Shown: one piece after another, positions 1 through 8,466 of the stretch
How the letters are laid out: every line of letters starts with the position of its first letter
Numbering within the stretch: the first letter of the stretch is position 1
Notes under the pieces: generated by a model
What the model saw: the letters and a program-made list of their open reading frames with translations, nothing else
Database searches by the model: none
Told to the model about the DNA's origin: nothing
Program-made: the position numbers and the translations under genes
NCBI GenBank assembly: GCA_900315545.1
Contig: OMZM01000005.1
Location: 1-64,000, forward strand
Direction: 5' to 3'
DNA from: an uncultured Prevotella sp.
GTDB lineage: Bacteria > Bacteroidota > Bacteroidia > Bacteroidales > Bacteroidaceae
DNA length: 64,000 bases

Positions 1-128
1 TATATAATATATAATAAGGTATGCACACCGCGCTGCTTGCTTCTTGTACTACTTTCTTTGCGTATGTAAGTGTTTCAAAGAACTCTTCTATTATTGCCAC
101 GCCCAACGTTTATGGGCGAAAGCGGATG

Positions 129-136
129 CAAAAGTA
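129..136 (-). promoter_or_regulatory. Putative -7 promoter element reading off the left edge
   Basis: On the minus strand the sequence is TACTTTTG, matching the Bacteroidetes -7 consensus TAnnTTTG. It would drive a leftward gene that starts outside the window. Several CAA triplets lie about 12-20 bp upstream as possible -33 elements. The rest of 1-285 shows no gene. Confidence 0.4.
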
Positions 137-285
137 CACACTAAAAACCAAACAAGCAAATATTTACAACGAAAAATTCGGAATTTAACAAAGATTTAAC
201 ATTAAAGGACGGAAGAATGGGAATTTTTGATGTATTTGAGGCATAATTGCTGGTTTTTTCATAACATCAATATTAGTTTCTTTAC

Positions 286-810
286 TCAGGAAGTATAAAA
301 TAACAAAAAAATAAATACGGCTGCTGCCTCAAATATAAAAAACAACAATGCGAATGACATGCACTTCATTTGCCATTTAAACGGTTTCTCGGAAAATTCT
401 TCAAAATACTCGACTCCATTTTTTGTAAGTATATTCTCTAACTTAAATTCATACCAACCATAAATTGAACTGATGCCTACTATAACTGCAAAAGACAGGA
501 ATCTATTTGATAATATCGAAAAAGTATTCATTATCTTCCCCGCAATAACAATTATAATGATAAAAGCACAGATAAAAAATATATATTCTGCAGTATTAAT
601 ACCCATCAAATCTGTCCCATCTTCTTGCAAACAATAATATTTTACATGAGCTTTTATATCCTCTTCTTGTCTAAATCTCCTTGAGAATAGAGTTAAAAGG
701 AATAAGAATATAATTAAAAGAGGGAGAGATAGAACTTTAAAGCACATTCTCCATCCATATATTATCATACAAATATACTTTACTAGCCTCTCCTTAGAAT
801 ATCTTGTCAT
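286..810 (-). CDS. Hypothetical four-helix membrane protein
   Basis: I do not recognise this 174-residue protein. It has four hydrophobic stretches: one near the N-terminus (around LPLLIIFLFLLTLF), two in the middle and one at the C-terminus, so it is probably an inner-membrane protein. No catalytic motif is visible. An ATG gives the start MTRYSKER. An in-frame TTG four codons upstream (position 822) would give MKKFMTRY and is the alternative. A minus-strand -7 element lies about 65 bp upstream. It is AT-rich compared with malQ next door, which could mean it was acquired. No partner gene suggests a role. Confidence 0.6.
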   Translation of the reverse strand: MTRYSKERLVKYICMIIYGWRMCFKVLSLPLLIIFLFLLTLFSRRFRQEEDIKAHVKYYCLQEDGTDLMGINTAEYIFFICAFIIIIVIAGKIMNTFSILSNRFLSFAVIVGISSIYGWYEFKLENILTKNGVEYFEEFSEKPFKWQMKCMSFALLFFIFEAAAVFIFLLFYTS

Positions 811-874
811 AAACTTCTTCAATTAAAAACTAATTCGTTTATTCCTTTTTTACATAGTATATCCAATCACATTG

Positions 875-882
875 CAAAGATA
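875..882 (-). promoter_or_regulatory. -7 promoter element for the small membrane protein gene
   Basis: The minus strand reads TATCTTTG (TAnnTTTG consensus). It lies about 65 bp upstream of the ATG of the leftward membrane-protein gene. A weak TTG-like -33 lies further upstream. Confidence 0.45.
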
Positions 883-964
883 CATATTTAAAATTATACG
901 GGAAAACTTTCTGTCAATTATTTCTTACGGGCTACCCCGCCGCTTCGTCTTAAAGAAAAAGGGC

Positions 965-1418
965 TAATCAATTTTGGGGTCGTTTACTGTCGCGTGAGTG
1001 CCCGCGAAAGTCGTTTCCGAAATCTGAGGGGCAAAATATGGCAGTATTTTGAATGTTGTCGTAATTGTCTGAGGGTCAGAATTATAGCGTGAAGTATGGC
1101 GATTTTGTGCGCGAAAGAGAAGTGTTAAAATTGTCAAAGAGTATGTTTGAGATTGTCAAACACACTGTTTGAGGCGGTCAGACATAGTGTTTGGGGGTAT
1201 AGGGCATAGTGTTTTGCAGGGCGAAAATGAAGAAATAGGCGCGTCAAAGATACTCTTTGACAATTTTAACAGTTATCGCCGACTCGGAAATTAACAGATT
1301 TTTGCGGTTTCAGAGAGTAAAAAAATTCTATTTGGAGAGTTTTTCTCTGTCAAAAGTTTTCATAATTTTCGGGGTCGTCAGGGAAGGCGCGAACACTTTG
1401 GCACGGTTTTTGCAGGGA
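965..1418 (+). repeat. Intergenic repeat family, copy 1 (phased-dyad element)
   Basis: This is one of five ~450-bp copies in the window. It begins at TAATCAATT, runs through the conserved block GTTTACTGTCGCG, the dyad array and the block TGTCAAAAGTTTTCAT, and ends at GCACGGTTTTTGCAGGGA. Inverted 28-nt arms lie at 1123-1150 and 1244-1271 and pair at 27 of 28 positions. Seventeen-bp dyads start at 1134, 1156, 1178, 1200 and 1244, so all sit on a 22-bp grid with the slot at 1222 degenerate. It sits downstream of malQ, tail side towards malQ. No transposase, terminal inverted repeat or target duplication is visible. Outer boundaries are approximate. Confidence 0.9.
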
Positions 1419-1466
1419 GATGATAACGGGAACGATAACGGGAACGGGAAATATTGACGGGAACGC
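1419..1466 (+). repeat. Degenerate (NNNAAC)n hexamer tract after repeat copy 1
   Basis: Units such as GATAAC, GGGAAC and GCTAAC follow each other in hexamer phase directly after the 450-bp element. Similar tracts accompany copies 4 and 5. Confidence 0.75.
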
Positions 1467-1520
1467 TAACCTTAAGGGGACGGGGACGGAGGCTTAACTG
1501 TACCTGCGTGAAGGAGGACT

Positions 1521-4004
1521 TTAGTATTCTGCGTGGGATCTTTTCGCTATCATTGACTTTATCTTTCCGTTTAGCTGTCTTGCGCGCAACAGCTGTTCTA
1601 TCGTGATGTGCATACGATACTGCCAGTAGTTGTCTGGATTTGCCGGTACGTTTACTCTCTCTGCCTTCACGTCTGTGCGTCGCAGGCTGCTGTCGACGGC
1701 GAGCCAGTCTTGCAAGGCGAGTATGCACAGAGCCGAAGGGGAAAGCAGTTGGCGGCTGACTATCTCGGCTGCTACGTCGGACGGCAGCGGATGTGGCGCT
1801 GTGCCACTGTGGCGGAGCACTTGCCCGTAGTATTGCTGGCTGCGGCTATGGTCTTCGTCCCACCACTCGCGCAGCGTGGGCATGTCGTGCGACGATATGA
1901 TGGCTACGCTGCGGTAGGGATATGCCGACACGTCGGCGAACTGCCTGCCACTGGTCTTAGGCATGAATTCTACTTCGAGACTCAGTATGCCGAGTTCGTC
2001 GAGCACCTGCGCCACACACTCGGGCACCATGCCTAAGTCTTCGGCACATGGCAGCATGTCGGTGCTGTCGACTATGGCAGGCAGCTTGCGCATTGCCTCG
2101 TTGCGCCAGAAGAATGTGTTGCGATGGTAGAAGAAATCGTCGCTTAGACTGTCGTATGCTGCTTTCTGCCCTGCCGTAAGGTCGGCATAGGCTTTTGTCT
2201 GCCTGCCGTAGATGTTGGGATGGAAGAGTGCGGCATTGCGGTGGTCAGCCTGAAAGAGTTGCGTCTCGCCGACATTGCATCCGCGACGCGCTGCCTCTGC
2301 TGCCGTGAATGCCAGCGCAGGGGCAAACTGTCCCTTCAGTCCGCTCGCCTCTGAGACAGGTATCTCCCAGATACGGAAGAAGCCGAGCACGTGGTCTATG
2401 CGGTAGGCATCGAAGAAGAGAGACATGTGGGCAAGTCGCTGACGCCACCACAGGCAGCCGTCGGCAAGCATGGTGTCCCAGTTGTATGTTGGAAAGCCCC
2501 AGTTCTGCCCTTCACGGGCGAAGTCGTCGGGCGGTGCACCGGTCTGAAAGTCAGTATTGAAGTATTCGGGATGCTGCCACACGTCGCATCCGTCGCGGCT
2601 GACACCTATGGGTATGTCGCCCTTGAGCATTATGCCGCGTGCATTGGCATAGGCATGGGCTGCACTCATCTGCGCATGCAGGATGTACTGCACGTAATAG
2701 TAGTATGACTTCGGATGCTTCCTGCCGTCGCGGCGTGAACAGTAGGCGGCATAGGGCTCAAGCCAGTATCGGTGGGCATCGATAAAGCGCTTGACGTCTA
2801 CACGTCGCAGCACCTGCCGTCCTTCCTGCGCATACAGCTGCGTGAGATAGTCTTCTTTGGCTTCGTTGACACGCTCATAGTCGACGGCAGGCAACGCATT
2901 CAGCTGCTTGCGTAGCGACTCGAAACGCGACTGCTGACGGCGGTCGGACAGTTTGGGGAGCTGTCGCAGGTCGACATACTGAGGATGCAGGGCAAAGACC
3001 GACACGGGACTGTAGGGATAGGAGTCGCGCCATGTGTGAGTCAGCGTGGTGTCGTTGACAGGCAGGAGTTGCAGAACATGCTGTCCGGACAGCGCAAGCC
3101 AGTCTGCCATGAGCCGCAAATCGCCGAAGTCGCCAATGCCAAAGCTGCCCTCAGAACGAAGAGAGAACAGCGGCACGAGCGTACCGGCATAGCGCGGACG
3201 GGACTTGCAGAAGTGAGATACTCCGCCGTCGACGACAACAGTATCGACGGCAGCAGCACTGCTTATGTCTACTGTGCGGTTGTCGCCTGTCTCCCAGACG
3301 ATATCTTTCGGGCTATCCTTGCGCAAAACGACGAACTTAAACTCGAACTGCAGGGGCAGACTGTCAATGGGGATGTCGACAATCCACAGTCCACTGTCGG
3401 CAATCTGCATGGGCAGCGACTTGTCGGCACGCCACTGTCCCAACGCCTTGCAACTGCCAACAACGGCAGGATGCTCGTAGGCAAGTAGCGCGTCTGTGCG
3501 CATCTGGAAACGCATACAGCCACTATTGACGGCACTGTCGGTGCCGACCGTTGCCTCTGTGGCGTCTGCCGGTTTAGTCCCGATGGATGAATGGGCAGCA
3601 CTCTTACGTAAGAAAAGGTCGACAGGAACGGCTAATGCCAGCGCATCAATCCAACTATCATAAATGGCAACACTGCCCTGAGCATGCTGCAGATGGAGCA
3701 TGCTGCGCCGGCAACGCACGCGCTCACTGCGCACATCGATGCCGTTGCGGCAGACTGCATAATAGTATTCTGACTGAAAACCATCCGGCAACGAGTCGCG
3801 GTCGATGCAGCATGTCCACGTATCACCATCGGCAGTATGCATTGGCACGCGTCTCGTATTGCCACTGCCAGGCTCTGAAGTACTGTCAGAATTCTCGGCA
3901 CTGGCGGTGTCAGGAGTATAGTTGGATACATCGGTGTTGGCAAACACAACTACCAGCTGCTCGCCAAAAGTCGTTTTATAGTGTATAGTTAAGCGTATCG
4001 TCAT
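1521..4004 (-). CDS. malQ: 4-alpha-glucanotransferase (amylomaltase), CBM20-GH77
   Basis: It moves alpha-1,4-glucan segments between maltodextrins in cytoplasmic starch and glycogen metabolism. The 827-residue protein is long for MalQ because two starch-binding CBM20-like beta domains (about 1-110 and 155-260) precede the GH77 barrel, an arrangement known in Bacteroidetes and plants. GH77 motifs visible include FDAYRIDHVLGFFRIWE with the nucleophile region, CAEDLGMVPE with the acid/base Glu, and ISSHDMPTLREWW with the third acidic residue. No signal peptide is seen. I start it at the ATG of MTIRLTIHYK; an in-frame TTG five codons upstream is the alternative. It appears monocistronic with its own promoter. 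Confidence 0.95.
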   Translation of the reverse strand: MTIRLTIHYKTTFGEQLVVVFANTDVSNYTPDTASAENSDSTSEPGSGNTRRVPMHTADGDTWTCCIDRDSLPDGFQSEYYYAVCRNGIDVRSERVRCRRSMLHLQHAQGSVAIYDSWIDALALAVPVDLFLRKSAAHSSIGTKPADATEATVGTDSAVNSGCMRFQMRTDALLAYEHPAVVGSCKALGQWRADKSLPMQIADSGLWIVDIPIDSLPLQFEFKFVVLRKDSPKDIVWETGDNRTVDISSAAAVDTVVVDGGVSHFCKSRPRYAGTLVPLFSLRSEGSFGIGDFGDLRLMADWLALSGQHVLQLLPVNDTTLTHTWRDSYPYSPVSVFALHPQYVDLRQLPKLSDRRQQSRFESLRKQLNALPAVDYERVNEAKEDYLTQLYAQEGRQVLRRVDVKRFIDAHRYWLEPYAAYCSRRDGRKHPKSYYYYVQYILHAQMSAAHAYANARGIMLKGDIPIGVSRDGCDVWQHPEYFNTDFQTGAPPDDFAREGQNWGFPTYNWDTMLADGCLWWRQRLAHMSLFFDAYRIDHVLGFFRIWEIPVSEASGLKGQFAPALAFTAAEAARRGCNVGETQLFQADHRNAALFHPNIYGRQTKAYADLTAGQKAAYDSLSDDFFYHRNTFFWRNEAMRKLPAIVDSTDMLPCAEDLGMVPECVAQVLDELGILSLEVEFMPKTSGRQFADVSAYPYRSVAIISSHDMPTLREWWDEDHSRSQQYYGQVLRHSGTAPHPLPSDVAAEIVSRQLLSPSALCILALQDWLAVDSSLRRTDVKAERVNVPANPDNYWQYRMHITIEQLLRARQLNGKIKSMIAKRSHAEY

Positions 4005-4028
4005 CTGCGTATATAACAAATTATATTA

Positions 4029-4059
4029 CAAAATTAAGAAATTGCTGTTTATTATACAA
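4029..4059 (-). promoter_or_regulatory. malQ promoter
   Basis: The minus strand reads TTG, 20 bp, TAATTTTG, a good match to the Bacteroidetes -33/-7 pair. It lies about 25 bp upstream of the malQ ATG. Confidence 0.6.
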
Positions 4060-4124
4060 GTCTTTAAACAATAATTATTTACGGCAGCTGCCATACGGGA
4101 TGACTATAACGTGGACGAAAGCAA

Positions 4125-4160
4125 ACAAAAATGGGGCAAATGCAACATGCATCTGCCCCA
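4125..4160 (-). terminator. Terminator of the rplC-rplQ operon
   Basis: A hairpin with arms TGGGGCAGATGCA and TGCATTTGCCCCA (one mismatch) is followed on the minus strand by TTTTTGTTT. It lies just beyond the rplQ stop and ahead of the malQ promoter. Confidence 0.85.
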
Positions 4161-4183
4161 CCTTACTATTTGCGTAATAAAAA

Positions 4184-4684
4184 TTATTCAGCCGCTTTTT
4201 CTTCTGCCTTTGGCTCTTCTGCCTGTGCTTCAGCAGGTGCTGCAGCCTCTGCCGGCGCAGCTGTCTTTGCTGAAGAACGGCGGCTACGACGTGTCTTCTT
4301 GGCTGTCTTTGTCTTAGCCATGTTCTCGTCGAAGTCAACAAGCTCTATGAAGCAAATCTGTGCAGCATCGCCCTCGCGGAAACCGAGCTTGATGATACGT
4401 GTGTATCCTCCTGGACGGTCGCCAACTTTCTCTGCAACAGTGCTGAAGAGTTCCTTAACTGCATACTTGTTCTGAAGATAGCTGAAAACAACGCGACGAG
4501 AGTTTGTTGTGTCTTCCTTCGAGCGTGTTATCAGTGGCTCTACATACTTTTTCAAGGCCTTAGCCTTTGCGAGAGTCGTAGTGATTCTTTTGTGCATAAT
4601 CAGCGAGATAGCCATGTTAGCCAACATAGCATGACGGTGAGATGCAGTACGACTCAGATGGTTGAATTTTTTATTATGTCTCAT
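4184..4684 (-). CDS. rplQ: 50S ribosomal protein L17
   Basis: L17 is a large-subunit protein near the peptide exit region. Residues 1-120 match the family, beginning [20 protein letters not shown]. The C-terminal ~45 residues are an Ala/Glu/Lys-rich low-complexity extension, as is common in Bacteroidetes L17, making it longer (166 residues) than the ~127 of E. coli. It is the last gene of the ribosomal run, after rpoA, and is followed by a strong terminator. Confidence 0.98.
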   Translation of the reverse strand: MRHNKKFNHLSRTASHRHAMLANMAISLIMHKRITTTLAKAKALKKYVEPLITRSKEDTTNSRRVVFSYLQNKYAVKELFSTVAEKVGDRPGGYTRIIKLGFREGDAAQICFIELVDFDENMAKTKTAKKTRRSRRSSAKTAAPAEAAAPAEAQAEEPKAEEKAAE

Positions 4685-4721
4685 TATTGTTTACTGTTTT
4701 TGCGACAAGTGTTTCTAACTT

Positions 4722-5714
4722 TTATTCCTTGTCGAGTTTATACTTTGTTATATCAGTTCCAAACGACAGATTCAGACCTTCGAGCAAATCATCAAGCTCT
4801 GAAAGCGATTTCTTTCCAAAGTTGCGGAACTTGAGGAGATCGGTCTTGTTGTACTGTACGAGGTCGCCCAGTGTTTCCACGTCGGCTGCCTTAAGACAGT
4901 TGAGAGCACGAACGGAGAGGTTCATGTCGATGAGTTTAGTCTTGAGCAACTGGCGCATGTGCAGCACTTCCTCGTCGAACTCCTGATTGTTGTCGATATC
5001 AGGATTTTCGAGTGTAATCTTCTCATCGCTGAAAAGCATGAAATGATAGATGAGTATCTTTGCAGCTTCCTTCAGCGCATCCTTTGGATGAATGGAACCA
5101 TCTGTAGACACTTCAATGACGAGCTTCTCGTAGTCGGTCTTCTGCTCGACACGGAAAGGCTCTACAGAGTAGCGTACGTTACAGATAGGGGTGTAGACAG
5201 AATCGATTGGAATTACGTTAACATCAGTGCAGAACTGGCGGTTTTCGTCAGCAACGACCCAACCACGACCCTTGTTAATAGTAAGATCTATCTGCATTGA
5301 AGCCTTGACATCTAAATGACAAATCACCAAATCAGGGTTTAACACTTCAAATCCAGTCAGATACTTACTGATATCACCTGCTTTGAATTCTGTGGAATTC
5401 TCTACTGTAATACTAACTTTCTCGTTCTCGAATTCTTCTACTATTTGCTTGAAACGTACTTGTTTCAAGTTCAGGATAATGTTGGTAACATCTTCTTTTA
5501 CGCCAGGTACTGAAGAGAATTCATGCTCAACTCCACCTATCTTGATGGTGTTGATAGCATAACCCTCTAACGACGAAAGGAGAATGCGACGCAAGGCATT
5601 ACCTATTGTAACGCCAAAGCCAGGCTCTAATGGACGAAATTCGAATTTACCGAACTTGTCGTTTGCCTCCAACATTACCACTTTGTCAGGTTTTTGAAAT
5701 GCTAATATCGCCAT
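4722..5714 (-). CDS. rpoA: DNA-directed RNA polymerase alpha subunit
   Basis: It dimerises to nucleate RNA polymerase assembly, and its C-terminal domain contacts upstream DNA and regulators. At 330 residues it is the usual length. The N-terminal assembly domain contains [18 protein letters not shown]. The C-terminal helix-hairpin-helix domain contains [21 protein letters not shown] and [13 protein letters not shown]. It lies between rpsD and rplQ, the standard order. Confidence 0.99.
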   Translation of the reverse strand: MAILAFQKPDKVVMLEANDKFGKFEFRPLEPGFGVTIGNALRRILLSSLEGYAINTIKIGGVEHEFSSVPGVKEDVTNIILNLKQVRFKQIVEEFENEKVSITVENSTEFKAGDISKYLTGFEVLNPDLVICHLDVKASMQIDLTINKGRGWVVADENRQFCTDVNVIPIDSVYTPICNVRYSVEPFRVEQKTDYEKLVIEVSTDGSIHPKDALKEAAKILIYHFMLFSDEKITLENPDIDNNQEFDEEVLHMRQLLKTKLIDMNLSVRALNCLKAADVETLGDLVQYNKTDLLKFRNFGKKSLSELDDLLEGLNLSFGTDITKYKLDKE

Positions 5715-5726
5715 TAATTTAATGAT

Positions 5727-6332
5727 TTATTTAGAGTACAACTCAACGATTAACTGCTCCTTAATGTTCTCAGGGATATCGGCACGCTCCGGCTTGTGCA
5801 GGAACTTACCACTCTTTGAAGCTTCATCCCACTCTATCCATGGATATTTGCTGTGGTTGAAACCAGCGAGTGATGCCTCAATTACTTCTAACGACTTGGC
5901 TTTTTCGCGAACACCAACAACCATTCCAGCCTTAACGTGGAAAGAAGGAATATTCACAACCTTACCGTCTACAACGATATGCTTGTGGCTTACCATCTGG
6001 CGTGCAGCAGCACGTGTTGGTGCTATACCCATACGGAATACTACGTTGTCTAAGCGACTCTCAAGGTTCTGCAACAGAACTTCACCTGTAATGCCTTCAG
6101 ACTTAGAGGCTTTCTCGAACATGTTACGGAACTGGCGCTCAAGAACACCGTATGTGTACTTAGCCTTTTGCTTCTCTGCCAACATGACAGCATACTCCGA
6201 CTGCTTGCGACGGCGGTTGTTGCCATGCTGTCCAGGAGGGAAGTTTCTCCTAGACAAAACTTTGTCCGCACCGAAGATTGGTTCACCAAAACGGCGGGCA
6301 ATTTTAGATTTCGGTCCAATATATCTTGCCAT
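5727..6332 (-). CDS. rpsD: 30S ribosomal protein S4
   Basis: S4 is a primary 16S rRNA-binding assembly protein and in many bacteria a translational repressor of the alpha operon. It has 201 residues and starts [17 protein letters not shown]. The S4 RNA-binding domain follows [13 protein letters not shown] (about residues 90-150). There are no zinc-binding cysteines, as in other C-minus S4 proteins. It lies 12 bp upstream of rpoA. Confidence 0.99.
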   Translation of the reverse strand: MARYIGPKSKIARRFGEPIFGADKVLSRRNFPPGQHGNNRRRKQSEYAVMLAEKQKAKYTYGVLERQFRNMFEKASKSEGITGEVLLQNLESRLDNVVFRMGIAPTRAAARQMVSHKHIVVDGKVVNIPSFHVKAGMVVGVREKAKSLEVIEASLAGFNHSKYPWIEWDEASKSGKFLHKPERADIPENIKEQLIVELYSK

Positions 6333-6397
6333 AATACTTTTTTATGAAGGAAAATGTATCCTTCGCTTTTAATAATTTAGAAAATTCAATTATCAGT

Positions 6398-6787
6398 TTA
6401 TACGCGGCGACGCTTTGGAGGACGACAACCGTTGAATGGTAATGGTGTAACGTCGATAATCTCGATTACCTCGATACCTGCTCCGTGAGTAGCACGTATG
6501 GCAGACTCACGACCGTTACCAGGTCCCTTAACGTATGCCTTCACCTTGCGAAGACCTAAGTCATATGCAACTTTTGCACAATCTTCGGCTGCCATCTGCG
6601 CTGCATAAGGGGTGTTCTTCTTAGAACCACGGAAACCCATCTTACCAGCTGAAGACCAAGAAATAACTTGTCCCTCGCTGTTAGCCAAAGATACGATGAT
6701 GTTGTTGAATGAACTATGGATGTGAAGCTGACCTATTGCGTCAACCTTTACATTTCTTTTCTTAGAAGTGACTGTTTTCTTTGCCAT
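6398..6787 (-). CDS. rpsK: 30S ribosomal protein S11
   Basis: S11 lies on the 30S platform near the E site. The 129-residue protein contains the family signatures [24 protein letters not shown] and [12 protein letters not shown], and ends in the basic PPKRRRV tail. It sits between rpsM and rpsD. Confidence 0.99.
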   Translation of the reverse strand: MAKKTVTSKKRNVKVDAIGQLHIHSSFNNIIVSLANSEGQVISWSSAGKMGFRGSKKNTPYAAQMAAEDCAKVAYDLGLRKVKAYVKGPGNGRESAIRATHGAGIEVIEIIDVTPLPFNGCRPPKRRRV

Positions 6788-6821
6788 TTTCTTAAATGTT
6801 TTAAATGTTTAAAACTTTATT

Positions 6822-7202
6822 TTACTTTGTGGCTTTCTTCTTATTAGCAACAGTCTTCTTCTTACCTTTGCGGGTACGAGCGTTGTTCTTAGTGCTCTGT
6901 CCGCGTACAGGAAGACCGTGACGATGACGAACTCCACGATAGCAACCAATATCCATCAGTCGCTTGATATTCAACTGGATCTCTGAACGGAGATCACCTT
7001 CTACTTTGAATTCAGCTCCGATGATTGTACGAATCTTGGCTGCCTGATCATCACTCCATTCGCTAACCTTGAGGTCACGATCGACACCTGCTTTGTCCAA
7101 TATCTTTGCTGAACTACTTCGACCTATACCATAAATGTAGGTCAATGCGATTTCGCCACGCTTATTCTGGGGCAAATCTACTCCAACAATTCTTATTGCC
7201 AT
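6822..7202 (-). CDS. rpsM: 30S ribosomal protein S13
   Basis: S13 sits in the 30S head and contacts the P-site tRNA and the 50S. The protein has 126 residues with the start [20 protein letters not shown], the [12 protein letters not shown] motif and a very basic C-terminal tail. The ~110-bp gap upstream carries a possible internal promoter. Confidence 0.99.
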   Translation of the reverse strand: MAIRIVGVDLPQNKRGEIALTYIYGIGRSSSAKILDKAGVDRDLKVSEWSDDQAAKIRTIIGAEFKVEGDLRSEIQLNIKRLMDIGCYRGVRHRHGLPVRGQSTKNNARTRKGKKKTVANKKKATK

Positions 7203-7260
7203 TGGTAAAATTTAATTGATAAAATCAAAATAAAAAATTGATAACAAGCTAAAAAGCATG

Positions 7261-7268
7261 CAAAGGTA
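7261..7268 (-). promoter_or_regulatory. Possible internal promoter ahead of rpsM
   Basis: The minus strand reads TACCTTTG in the AT-rich 109-bp gap between rpmJ and rpsM, the largest gap inside the operon. No convincing -33 TTG is found at the right distance, so this is only a candidate for a second start feeding rpsM to rplQ. Confidence 0.35.
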
Positions 7269-7311
7269 AGCAAAATATTCTTTTTCCTTAACCTTTTATG
7301 CTTATTTAACA

Positions 7312-7428
7312 TTAGCCCTGACGCAATTTGTACTTAGGGTTCTTCTTGTTAATTAAGAATAAACGACCTTTGCGACGTACAATCTTGCAGTCTGGCGTAC
7401 GCTTTTTTAATGATGCTCTTGTCTTCAT
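7312..7428 (-). CDS. rpmJ: 50S ribosomal protein L36
   Basis: This 38-residue gene translates as [19 protein letters not shown]..., ending [10 protein letters not shown], a clear L36. Only one of the usual zinc-ribbon cysteines is seen (PDCKIV), so it is the zinc-free type. It lies 12 bp after infA in the standard infA-rpmJ-rpsM order. Confidence 0.97.
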   Translation of the reverse strand: MKTRASLKKRTPDCKIVRRKGRLFLINKKNPKYKLRQG

Positions 7429-7440
7429 ATTTAAATCTAA

Positions 7441-7659
7441 TTATTTATATCGAAACACAATTCTTCCTTTCGTTAAATCGTAAGGACTCATCTCGACCTT
7501 AACTTTATCGCCGGGCAGAATCTTTATATAATGCATTCTCATCTTGCCTGAAATGTGAGCGATTATCTGAACTCCATTTTCAAGCTCGACACGAAACATC
7601 GCATTTGAAAGAGATTCTATAATCGTGCCGTCTTGTTCAATAGCTGTCTGTTTTGCCAT
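7441..7659 (-). CDS. infA: Translation initiation factor IF-1
   Basis: IF-1 binds the 30S A site during initiation. It has 72 residues, a single OB-fold S1 domain, and motifs [21 protein letters not shown] and [18 protein letters not shown]. It is preceded by map, a common spc-operon arrangement. Confidence 0.99.
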   Translation of the reverse strand: MAKQTAIEQDGTIIESLSNAMFRVELENGVQIIAHISGKMRMHYIKILPGDKVKVEMSPYDLTKGRIVFRYK

Positions 7660-7669
7660 ATAATGTTTA

Positions 7670-8455
7670 CTATAAGTTTTCTATTTCTTTAAACGAAGAT
7701 AAAATTTCAGACTTTCCGTTACGTATTGCTATGGTATGCTCGAAATGCGCCGCAGGTTTACCGTCTCTTGTACGAAGTGTCCACTTGTCGGGCATCATGT
7801 AAATATGACGGTCGCCCATTGTTATCATCGGCTCAATAGCTATGCACATGTTTGCTTTCAGTATCTTGCCATTTCCACGACGACCATAGTTGGGCACCTG
7901 TGGATCTTCATGCATTTTCTTTCCAATACCGTGTCCGGTCAACTCCCTGACAACGCCATACCCGTAACTCTCCGTATAGTTTTGTACGGCCTCACCTATA
8001 TCTCCCACATGACTGCCAGCCTTAGCAACGTCTATTGCCTTATAGAGGGCTTCTTTGGTAACCTTCAAAAGCTGCTTTACTACATCGGAAACTTCACCAA
8101 CACAAAATGTGTAGCATGAATCTCCATTATATCCGTTCAGCAAGGTTCCGCAGTCGATTGATATTATGTCTCCGTCGCGGAGTATTGTCTTGTCGTTTGG
8201 AACGCCATGAACAACAACATCGTTGACAGATGTGCATATACTCGCAGGAAACGGCTCACCATAAGGATTGGGAAAGTTCTTGAACGTTGGTATAGCACCA
8301 TGGTCGCATATAAACTCCTCCGCAATCTTGTCCAACTGCAAGGTAGATATACCTGGCTTGACGTGCCTTCCTAATTCCGCCAAAGTCAAACCAACTAATT
8401 GGTTTGCTTGGCGCATTAGTTCTATTTCATCTTCTGTCTTCAGAAAAATACTCAT
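7670..8455 (-). CDS. map: Type I methionine aminopeptidase
   Basis: It removes initiator methionine from nascent proteins. The 261-residue pita-bread fold shows the metal ligands in [16 protein letters not shown] (two Asp), [18 protein letters not shown] (His), AIEPMIT (Glu) and HFEHTIAI (Glu). It has no N-terminal zinc-finger extension. It lies between secY and infA, 11 bp after secY. Confidence 0.98.
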   Translation of the reverse strand: MSIFLKTEDEIELMRQANQLVGLTLAELGRHVKPGISTLQLDKIAEEFICDHGAIPTFKNFPNPYGEPFPASICTSVNDVVVHGVPNDKTILRDGDIISIDCGTLLNGYNGDSCYTFCVGEVSDVVKQLLKVTKEALYKAIDVAKAGSHVGDIGEAVQNYTESYGYGVVRELTGHGIGKKMHEDPQVPNYGRRGNGKILKANMCIAIEPMITMGDRHIYMMPDKWTLRTRDGKPAAHFEHTIAIRNGKSEILSSFKEIENL

Positions 8456-8466
8456 CCTTAGCAGAA

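Noticed and set aside
1134-1260. CRISPR array in the repeat copies, suggested by regularly spaced repeated units
   Set aside because: Units are 22 bp including spacer, the spacers are only 5 bp, the units are imperfect dyads, and there is no cas gene in the window.
965-1418. Insertion sequence or MITE as the origin of the 450-bp repeats
   Set aside because: I find no terminal inverted repeats at the element ends, no target-site duplication and no transposase frame. A MITE origin is not excluded but is unsupported.
1378-1728. Minus-strand open frame of about 116 codons overlapping the malQ 3' end
   Set aside because: It is Arg/Lys-rich antisense text overlapping malQ in another phase and crossing the hexamer tract. 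No family resemblance.
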